NCBI GenBank assembly: GCA_035530875.1
Contig: DATKUB010000012.1
Location: forward strand, 4,485-68,484
DNA length: 64,000 bases
Direction of reading: 5' to 3'
Origin: JANXYY01 sp035530875
GTDB taxonomy: Bacteria > Actinomycetota > Actinomycetes > Nanopelagicales > Nanopelagicaceae
Shown here: positions 57,828 to 64,000 of the stretch, piece by piece
How the letters are laid out: each line of letters starts with the position of its first letter
Numbering within the stretch: position 1 is the stretch's first letter
Translations under genes and position numbers: made by a program
Notes under the pieces: model-generated
The model's database searches: none
Told to the model about the DNA's origin: nothing
Seen by the model: the letters and a program-made list of their open reading frames with translations, nothing else

Positions 57828-59207
57828 GTGAGCAATTCAGATCTTGAGGCATTTTTAACTAGCACGGCGGTGGAACGACTTGAGTCGTACAAAGAATTCC
57901 TTCGAATTCCATCCATCTCGACGCTTCCCCAACGGGCGCCCGATTGTCGACGGGCTGCGGTCTGGTTGGCTGATGAACTTGGACGCATTGGCATCGAAAA
58001 CGCCGAAGTGAGCGAGACCGCAGGGCTACCAATGGTCTACGGCGACTGGATTCATGCGCCGGGAGCTCCGACAGTCCTCGTCTACGGACATTATGACGTC
58101 CAACCAGTAGAACCTCTCTCAGAATGGCATACCGATCCTTTCGAACCAGCAGTAAGCGGCAATCGTATGATCGGGCGCGGGGCAGCCGATGACAAGGGGC
58201 AGATCCACATTCATCTCAAGGCCGTTGAAGCGCTGCTCGCTACTCGGAGTCGAATTCCCGTAAATCTTCGTTTCATCTTTGAGGGCGAAGAAGAGGCAAG
58301 TTCAGCACACTTGAGCGACTGGCTGGAGAGCAACAGACACCGACTTTCAGCAGATGTCGCAATCATCTCCGATACCGGCTTCTTTGACGGCAATATTCCT
58401 GCAATCACAGTCGGCTTGCGGGGAATTACCTACATACAAATTGATGTAACCGGCCCATCTGGCGACCTGCACTCCGGCAGTTTTGGAGGCACAGTAAAAA
58501 ATCCCGCAAATGCGCTCTGCGAGATTCTGGCCAACCTAAAAGATGATTCAGGACGAGTACTCGTTACCGGTTTCTACGATGATGTTATTCCGCTATCGGA
58601 GACCGACCGGAAGGAGTTCGCTGCCCTTCCCTTCAACGAAACTGCCTACCTGGCGTCAATCGGAGTTCCAGAGTTGGTCGGTGAAGAGGGTTACACAACA
58701 CTCGAGCGCAGAGGCGCCAGACCGACACTGGATATCAATGGCATCTGGAGCGGTTTTCAAGGCGAGGGAAGCATGACCATCATTCCTGCATCGGCTCATG
58801 CAAAAGTAAGTTGCCGCCTTGTAGCCAACCAAGATCCGATAGATATCGCCGAACGATTGAGCGCTTACATCCTCGAGTCATCCCCACCCGGAGTGAAGAC
58901 CCAGGTTCAGTTCCTCGGTTCAGGTCGTCCCAGTTTGATGCCATTAGATCATCCGGCAGTGCGAGCTGCTGCGGATGCACTTGACGCGACTTTCGGGCGT
59001 CAGCCCGTTTACGTGCGAGAAGGCGGTTCGATCCCCGCCTGCGAAAAACTTGCGACCACCTTCGGTCTTCCGATAGTTCTGCTCGGTTTTACACCCCCGG
59101 ACGATAATGCCCATGCCCCGAACGAGTCTATGGATCTGGACAATTACGAAAGAGCCATCCGAACTGTTATCCAATACTTCGACAACTTGGCGACCGCATC
59201 TCTGTAA
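57828..59207 (+). CDS. M20-family dipeptidase
   Basis: The 459-residue zinc peptidase of the M20A/CNDP type has YGHYDVQPVEPLSEWHTDPFEP (zinc His and Asp), GRGAADDKGQIHIHL, the catalytic Glu pair in FEGEEEASSAHL, and GGSIPACEKLATTFG. The lid/dimer domain lies in the middle with LHSGSFGG. It cleaves dipeptides or related N-acyl amino acids. The start is GTG 57828. The downstream genes (hydantoinase-like, Mo-hydroxylase) suggest use of nitrogen compounds. Confidence 0.92.
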   Translation: MSNSDLEAFLTSTAVERLESYKEFLRIPSISTLPQRAPDCRRAAVWLADELGRIGIENAEVSETAGLPMVYGDWIHAPGAPTVLVYGHYDVQPVEPLSEWHTDPFEPAVSGNRMIGRGAADDKGQIHIHLKAVEALLATRSRIPVNLRFIFEGEEEASSAHLSDWLESNRHRLSADVAIISDTGFFDGNIPAITVGLRGITYIQIDVTGPSGDLHSGSFGGTVKNPANALCEILANLKDDSGRVLVTGFYDDVIPLSETDRKEFAALPFNETAYLASIGVPELVGEEGYTTLERRGARPTLDINGIWSGFQGEGSMTIIPASAHAKVSCRLVANQDPIDIAERLSAYILESSPPGVKTQVQFLGSGRPSLMPLDHPAVRAAADALDATFGRQPVYVREGGSIPACEKLATTFGLPIVLLGFTPPDDNAHAPNESMDLDNYERAIRTVIQYFDNLATASL

Positions 59208-59326
59208 CGCTTCCGCTCTGTTCCTTCTCGCCACGTCTGGCCGATGCCCAACGGACACTAAATGATTTCAGGCACAACTCAAGTGGATTGCCTAAAATCC
59301 TGGGTTTCCAGCGTGCACTTCGGTCG

Positions 59327-60055
59327 CTATTTGGCAGCGTCCGCGTCGCCATACGCGCCAATGATGAGTTGGGCTGTGCGGTCTAGGTCGTTTCGCAGGT
59401 TGTTGGTGGCGCCCACTTGGTCACCGGCTTCGATGGTATCGAGCACTTTGTGATGTAGGTCATCCCCAACATCGACGAACAATTTTAAGTGGCCAGCTAA
59501 CCGGCGATACCGTTCGGTATGGCCCCAAAGAATCTCGATCATATGCAGCAGCCACGGCGACTGTGACTGTTCATATATGGTGAAGTGAAGCGCCCGATGG
59601 ATCTCGTAGAACTCGGGATTCCCCTGTCTCACGTCGTTGATGAGACGAGCGTTTAGGTCACGCAACTTAGCCAACACATCAGGGGTGAGCCGTGGCCAGG
59701 CAAGCCTAAGAGCTTCTTGCTCGAGCAGGAAGCGGGCGGAATAGACGTCGATTAGGTCGGCGCTTGAGATACTGGCGACCCTCGACCCCTTATTCGGGAT
59801 AGATTCAACCAGGCGCTCCGCTTCAAGCCGACGCAACGCCTCGCGAATTGGAATCAGACCTACGCCCAACTGCTTGCTGAACTCATGAGGGCGCATCGGC
59901 GCGCCAGGCTGGTAGTCGCCATTCACTATGGCGGCGCGCAGCCCTACGTACGCCACCTCCACACTTGTCCCTGGGGCGACACGTCCAACGGGTTTGCCGC
60001 GTGCCAATTTCTCTCCTTCAACCGGCGTTAGAGCGATCGCAAGGGTATCAGTCAA
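59327..60055 (-). CDS. GntR-family (FadR/VanR type) regulator
   Basis: The 242-residue regulator has an N-terminal winged helix: AYVGLRAAIVNGDYQPGAPM, PHEFSKQLGVGLIPIREALRRLEAERLVESIPNKGSRVA. The C-terminal all-helical FCD effector domain has DVYSARFLLEQEALRLAW, HRALHFTIYEQSQ and a late His (DLHHKVLDTIEAGD), likely metal ligands. The first possible start is TTG 60055. It is divergent from the molybdenum hydroxylase genes, which it probably controls through a palindrome at 60070-60087. Confidence 0.87.
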   Translation of the reverse strand: MTDTLAIALTPVEGEKLARGKPVGRVAPGTSVEVAYVGLRAAIVNGDYQPGAPMRPHEFSKQLGVGLIPIREALRRLEAERLVESIPNKGSRVASISSADLIDVYSARFLLEQEALRLAWPRLTPDVLAKLRDLNARLINDVRQGNPEFYEIHRALHFTIYEQSQSPWLLHMIEILWGHTERYRRLAGHLKLFVDVGDDLHHKVLDTIEAGDQVGATNNLRNDLDRTAQLIIGAYGDADAAK

Positions 60056-60069
60056 AGGATTAAGGCCAC

Positions 60070-60087
60070 TTGAATTTTAACTTTCAA
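60070..60087. promoter_or_regulatory. Palindrome (putative GntR operator)
   Basis: The 18 bases fit TTGAANNTTAANNTTCAA, matching its own reverse complement at 14 positions. It lies in the 98-base gap between the GntR gene and the FAD-subunit gene, upstream of a possible -10 (TATAAG, 60107-60112). Position and symmetry suggest an operator for the divergent regulator; its effector may be the substrate of the hydroxylase. Confidence 0.5.
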
Positions 60088-60153
60088 AACTAGACGAGGT
60101 GAATGTTATAAGATAGTTTGCTCCATGTCAGCACCGATGGGAGCACCTCACAA

Positions 60154-61020
60154 ATGACCTTCCTTACCGCACGCAGCACGGAACAGGCCGTCAGCGAACT
60201 TGCCCTGCGCGGCGACGAATTGCTGGTTCTTGCCGGGGGCACCGACGTGATGGTGCAGTACCAGCGCCGAGAAATTCAGCATTCTTCTTGGCTGCAGATT
60301 CGCCGCATAAAGGAGTTGCAGCGAATTGATATTGCGACTGGTGATCGGCTGAATATCGGCGCTCTCACATCACATCGCGTGATCTCTCTGGATCCATTGG
60401 TGGCTCGCTGGGCACCCGCGCTCGCCACTGCCTGTTCCACGGTTGGAGGCTGGCAGACCCAAGAGGCTGGCACCATTGGCGGCAATATCTGCAACGCCTC
60501 ACCTGCCGCCGACCTGGCACCGCCACTTCTCGCCGCCGATGCCACGGTCACGCTCATGTCCAGTCGCGGAAGTCGCACGATGCCCCTGTCGGAATTTATC
60601 CTTGGCCGACGTTCCACAGCACGTCAACCTGATGAATTAGCCACCGCCCTAGAGTTGAAGCCACTGCCCGACCGTGCAGGTGAGGTGTACCTGAAACTTG
60701 GTCCGCGTCGGGCGATGGAGGTTGCACTCGTTGGTTTGGCCGTCCGCTTGATGTTCGACGACGACGGAGTAGTCATCGACGCCCGAGTGGCGGTTGGCTC
60801 TGTCGCGCCCGCGCCATTCCGATCACAAGAAGCTGAACGGGCGCTGATCGGGTCTAGGTTTAATGACGTTGCTGCAATTGAAGCTGCGGCCGCGGCACTT
60901 ACGGCTGATGCGGCACCGATCGATGATGCCCGTGCCCCAGCGGTGTATCGGCGCAGAGTACTGTCCCCACTTTTGGCTCGAGCCATTGCGCAGTGCCAAA
61001 ACCAAACGATTAGGAACTAA
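60154..61020 (+). CDS. Molybdenum hydroxylase, FAD-binding subunit
   Basis: The 288-residue medium subunit of a xanthine-dehydrogenase-family enzyme. FAD motifs are LVLAGGTDVMVQYQRRE-like near residue 35 and GTIGGNICNASPAADLAPPLLA near 110. The start ATG 60154 begins MTFLTARSTEQAV; an in-frame TTG at 60118 is possible. A 10-codon frame (60125-60157) ends on this ATG (ATGA), which may couple translation. The three subunits follow in M-S-L order. Confidence 0.9.
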   Translation: MTFLTARSTEQAVSELALRGDELLVLAGGTDVMVQYQRREIQHSSWLQIRRIKELQRIDIATGDRLNIGALTSHRVISLDPLVARWAPALATACSTVGGWQTQEAGTIGGNICNASPAADLAPPLLAADATVTLMSSRGSRTMPLSEFILGRRSTARQPDELATALELKPLPDRAGEVYLKLGPRRAMEVALVGLAVRLMFDDDGVVIDARVAVGSVAPAPFRSQEAERALIGSRFNDVAAIEAAAAALTADAAPIDDARAPAVYRRRVLSPLLARAIAQCQNQTIRN

Positions 61021-61022
61021 AA

Positions 61023-61505
61023 ATGCGCCTTTCATTGCGTGTTAACTCCCAGGATTATGCCGCTGACGTCGAACCTGGAACATCTTTACTCGACGTATTG
61101 CGCGATGAACTACATCTGACTGGAACCAAAGAAGGCTGCGTTGAAGGTGAATGTGGTGCTTGCACAGTTCTCGTAGATGGACGTCCGCTTGATGCCTGTT
61201 TAGTGGCGGCACATGGTCTGGAAGGTACTGAGGTCACCACTATCGAGGGCATCGGTACCGCCGACTCGATGTCTTCGTTGCAGAAAGCAATGGTCGAAGC
61301 CGGCGGCGTACAGTGCGGATTTTGCACACCAGGGATCGTGATGACCCTCACCGCCCTTATAGCTGAGTCTCCAAACCCAACGGAACATGAGATTCGTGTG
61401 GCATTGGCTGGCAACATCTGCCGCTGTACCGGCTATGCGCAAATCGTCGACGCGGTCCTGGCTCATACTTCAGAGTTACAGATTGCCAGTAAGGACACAA
61501 TGTGA
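61023..61505 (+). CDS. Molybdenum hydroxylase, [2Fe-2S] subunit
   Basis: The 160-residue small subunit carries two [2Fe-2S] clusters. The N-terminal plant-type cluster uses CVEGECGACTVLVDGRPLDAC. The C-terminal cluster uses CGFCTPGIVMT and NICRCTGY. It passes electrons from the Mo centre to FAD. It starts two bases after the FAD subunit and overlaps the large subunit (GTGA). Confidence 0.95.
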   Translation: MRLSLRVNSQDYAADVEPGTSLLDVLRDELHLTGTKEGCVEGECGACTVLVDGRPLDACLVAAHGLEGTEVTTIEGIGTADSMSSLQKAMVEAGGVQCGFCTPGIVMTLTALIAESPNPTEHEIRVALAGNICRCTGYAQIVDAVLAHTSELQIASKDTM

Positions 61506-63811
61506 GCGCCCTAGGATCTTCTGCCGCCCGTAGTGACGGACCTGTTAAAGTCCGTGGTCAGGCTCGATATACCGTAGATGTAGAAGTGTCGGGGATGCTC
61601 CACTGCGTTATAGCGCGTACTACCGTGGCTGCTGGTCGAATCATCCGACTCGATGTTTCGAAAGCCCGAGCGCTGCCTGGAGTACATGCCGTCATTACAG
61701 CCCTTGAAGCCCCGACGCATCGCACCGGTCTTGCCGTGAATGATCAGCCAATTTTCGCCTCCACTTACATTAGTTACGAGGGTGAACCGATTGCCGCAGT
61801 CGCTGCAGATACAAAAGCTATCGCTCGCCGTGCAGTCGAGTTGATCGAGTTTGAATTTGAAGAGACCATTCCGATGGTTGATCTTGACGAATCAGTCGCT
61901 GAAGGCGCTCGTCTTGTACATCCGGATTGGCAGACTTTTTCGTTGGTGGCTCCATGCGAGCGCTATGACAACGTCGCGGGTGAAGTCTTCGCCGATCCGC
62001 AAGGAGTCGATAGCGCCTTCGCGCAGGCAGCGCATGTAGTTGTAGACGAGTACCAAGTTGGGCGCCAGTATCAGGCTTACCTCGAACCTAAAGCGGTAGT
62101 TGCTGAGTACGTGTCTGGACGCTACTTAATTCAGATTTCACACCAGTATCCATTCTCACTTCGCAACCGACTCGCTGCGGCTCTTGGCGTCCGCTCTTCT
62201 GACGTTCGCGTGATAGGTCATCACATCGGTGGTGGGTTTGGCGGAAAGTTAGACCTGGGCATTGAGCCTTACGCGGCGCTACTTGCTAAGGTGACCGGTC
62301 GAGCCGTCAAACTCGTGCAAGAAAGAACCGAAGATTTAATCACTTGCCCTTCGCGCGAGAACGCCATTATTCGAATCCGTTCGGCCGTTGACGTCGATGG
62401 AAAAGTTCTTGGTCGTGACTTAGACGTCTTGCTCGACTCCGGCGCAGCAGCAGGCGACACCCCTTACCTGTGTTCGATAGCTCTGTTCATGGCCGGTGGC
62501 GCTTACCGCATCGGCCCAACTCGAGTGCGGGCCCGCGCGATCTACACAAACACCGCTCCAACCGGGGCATTCCGCGGTGTCAATGGAACTTATTTGATCT
62601 TTGCAGTCGAACGCCACCTGGATCACATCGCGGAAGTCGTCGGGGTTGACAGAATGGCGATTCGATTAGCTAACATCTTGAATGACGGCGACAAATTGCT
62701 CAGCGGACAAACCCTTGATGACGCATCCATTCTCGGCGAGGCTTTCGCGGAGGTTGAGAAAGTCGCGCCGTGGGTAATGGAGACCAGGCCACCGTCTACC
62801 GACTCCACATCTGTTTTACGCGGAATTGGCATTGCGGCAACGCCGTGGCTTACCAACTCGATGCCTGGCGAGGCCACACTTCGGCTAGCTGACGACGGCA
62901 CTATTTGCTTGATATCGGCAGCCAACGACAACGGTTCAGGCGCAGTCACCATGGGTCTGCGCCAAATCGCAGCTGAGGAGTTCGATCTCAGCGTTGAAGA
63001 TGTCACAACCACTTTGCCAGATACTGACACGCAGGGATTTGATGGTGGATCACAGGGCTCGCGAACCACTCACGTGGTCGGCCGGGCCGTCCACGAGTCA
63101 GCCATCAAGTTACGCCAGAAGATCTTTGATGTAGCAAGCAAACATTTTGAAGTTGATGTCACTGATCTCGAGATAGTTGCGGGTGCAGTAGGGGTTCTTG
63201 GTGTCCCGAGCCTTCGATTGCCACTCGCCGAAGTAGCGATGATTGCTCGTCGCACGGTTGGATCTCTAGGTGCAACCGCGTCGTACGCTCCGGCCTTGCC
63301 AAGCTATGACCCAAGTTGCGCAACGGGCTTTCTATTTACCACGTTTCCAAACCCCACTTATCACGTCCACCTGGCAGAAGTGGAAGTCGATCAAGTGACC
63401 GGCAATGTTTCAGTCACTCGTTATATCGTTGCTCAAGAAGTCGGAAAAGCGATCAACCCAGCCGGTGTCTATGGACAAATTCAAGGAGCAGTAACTCAAG
63501 GGATAGGTTATGCACTTTATGAAGGCATCGATATTGGCAACGATGGTCGATACCAACAGCGCACCCTGGCCTCGTATCGCCTTCCACTTGCTCCCGATAT
63601 CCCCAGGGTTGAGGCATTACTTCTAGAACACCCGAATCCCAACGGGCCCTTTGGCGCAAAAGGCGTCGCTGAGCCACCGATCGTTCCAGTTGCAGCGGCA
63701 ATCGGCAATGCTATTTCAAATGCCGTGGGGTATCAGATTACTTCTCTACCCATTCGTCCAAACGACGTGCTTGATGCGATTGAGGCCGGGCGCAAGATGC
63801 GACAGAAGTAA
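61502..63811 (+). CDS. Molybdenum hydroxylase, molybdopterin large subunit
   Basis: The 769-residue catalytic subunit has GQARYTVDVEVSGMLHCVIARTTVAAGRI, the cofactor loops GHHIGGGFGGKLDLGIEPYAAL and APTGAFRGVNGTYLIFAVERHLD, and a C-terminal NPNGPFGAKGVAEPPIVPVAAAI, in which the Glu of the GAKGVAEP segment is catalytic. CO dehydrogenase CutL would have AYRCSFR in the active-site loop; here it is AFRG, as in xanthine or other N-heterocycle or aldehyde hydroxylases. The substrate is not known. It needs MobA-type cofactor. Confidence 0.92.
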   Translation: MSALGSSAARSDGPVKVRGQARYTVDVEVSGMLHCVIARTTVAAGRIIRLDVSKARALPGVHAVITALEAPTHRTGLAVNDQPIFASTYISYEGEPIAAVAADTKAIARRAVELIEFEFEETIPMVDLDESVAEGARLVHPDWQTFSLVAPCERYDNVAGEVFADPQGVDSAFAQAAHVVVDEYQVGRQYQAYLEPKAVVAEYVSGRYLIQISHQYPFSLRNRLAAALGVRSSDVRVIGHHIGGGFGGKLDLGIEPYAALLAKVTGRAVKLVQERTEDLITCPSRENAIIRIRSAVDVDGKVLGRDLDVLLDSGAAAGDTPYLCSIALFMAGGAYRIGPTRVRARAIYTNTAPTGAFRGVNGTYLIFAVERHLDHIAEVVGVDRMAIRLANILNDGDKLLSGQTLDDASILGEAFAEVEKVAPWVMETRPPSTDSTSVLRGIGIAATPWLTNSMPGEATLRLADDGTICLISAANDNGSGAVTMGLRQIAAEEFDLSVEDVTTTLPDTDTQGFDGGSQGSRTTHVVGRAVHESAIKLRQKIFDVASKHFEVDVTDLEIVAGAVGVLGVPSLRLPLAEVAMIARRTVGSLGATASYAPALPSYDPSCATGFLFTTFPNPTYHVHLAEVEVDQVTGNVSVTRYIVAQEVGKAINPAGVYGQIQGAVTQGIGYALYEGIDIGNDGRYQQRTLASYRLPLAPDIPRVEALLLEHPNPNGPFGAKGVAEPPIVPVAAAIGNAISNAVGYQITSLPIRPNDVLDAIEAGRKMRQK

Positions 63812-64000
63812 TGGGTGTTTATATCGGCGTAGATGTGGGGGGAACCAACACTGACGCCGCTGCGCTTTCGTCGAGCGATCGCAACGTCCTGGCGGCTGTG
63901 AAGTCTCCAACAACATCTGATGTCGCTTCCGGAGTAGTCACCTCAATCGAACGGTTACTTCAAACCAGTGGCATCCGTGCAACCGATGTTGATGCGGTAA
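63811..64000 (+). CDS. Hydantoinase/oxoprolinase family protein, N-terminal part (cut by window edge)
   Basis: The ATG at 63811 shares a base with the hydroxylase stop (TAATG). The 63 codons in view begin MGVYIGVDVGGTNTDAAAL, the N-terminal phosphate loop of HyuA/oxoprolinase-type enzymes, and continue as an actin-like ATPase fold. Such enzymes open cyclic amides with ATP. Coupling to a Mo-hydroxylase suggests one pathway for an N-heterocycle such as a hydantoin or nucleobase product; this is inference. Confidence 0.8.
   Translation, partial: MGVYIGVDVGGTNTDAAALSSSDRNVLAAVKSPTTSDVASGVVTSIERLLQTSGIRATDVDAV

Noticed and set aside
61502..63811. CO dehydrogenase large subunit (CutL) as the identity of the Mo enzyme
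   Set aside because: The M-S-L gene order fits, but the active-site loop is AFRG, not AYRCSFR, so form I CO dehydrogenase is not supported.

Overview
The window is a gene-dense piece of an actinobacterial (Actinomycetota) chromosome. Its gene content shows this: two mycothiol genes (mshA, mshD), a nearly complete coenzyme F420 set (fbiA, fbiB, fbiC and an F420:NADP reductase), CarD, a SenX3/RegX3-type phosphate system with phoU, an orphan GlnR-type regulator, ppk1 and a MutT1-type Nudix/phosphatase fusion. Several blocks keep the order known from mycobacteria and streptomycetes: carD-ispD-ispF-cysS-rlmB; regX3-senX3 with gpm, a YbjN gene, mshA and an SDR; ygfZ-fur with dsrE and nitrobindin; glnR-mshD. 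Base composition looks mid-range rather than high-GC, and many genes start with GTG, overlap by ATGA or GTGA, or look leaderless. This suggests a compact, perhaps uncultured lineage; the exact taxon cannot be read from the sequence.

Layout. 1-6.8 kb: partial secreted protein, tRNA-Thr, a divergent pair of small regulators, then the isoprenoid/CysRS/CarD operon and a lipoprotein. 6.8-17.2 kb: phosphate signalling with a PHO-box-like element, glycolysis, mycothiol step 1, a serine hydrolase, an asparaginase-like protein, nitrobindin and DsrE. 17.2-25.4 kb: YgfZ, Fur-family regulator, thioredoxin/MoaD, GlnR, MshD, Ppk1, MutT1. 25.5-38.3 kb: MMPL transporter, then a long minus-strand run from a membrane flavocytochrome-like reductase through an FMN-binding protein and ApbE to a sugar kinase, mutarotase and transporter. 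Divergent from it lie an MFS gene and a PH-like gene; a purine nucleoside phosphorylase and a glutamine amidotransferase follow. 38.3-42.4 kb: acyl-CoA ligase, glutamate dehydrogenase, Ni/Co permease with a Nur-like operator. 42.4-47.8 kb: a phosphorelay (two response regulators, an HPt protein, a four-PAS kinase, a receiver) lying between a DUF6457 gene and mobA. 47.8-50.5 kb: PAP2 phosphatase, two S51/glutamine-amidotransferase-like genes (one carrying a CysRS-type C-terminal domain), tRNA-Lys. 51.3-57.1 kb: F420 genes. 57.8-64 kb: M20 dipeptidase, GntR regulator, a three-subunit molybdenum hydroxylase and the start of a hydantoinase/oxoprolinase gene.

The genes suggest a redox-rich aerobic heterotroph using mycothiol, F420, Mo-cofactor and flavin chemistry. 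Best candidates for something new: the tandem S51-like pair with its CysRS-type domain beside tRNA-Lys, the phosphorelay inside a Mo-cofactor gene pair, the flavin electron-transfer operon coupled to a sugar module, and a tandem duplication of a leaderless -10/start unit ahead of dsrE. All assignments come from reading the translations by eye; no database search was possible.
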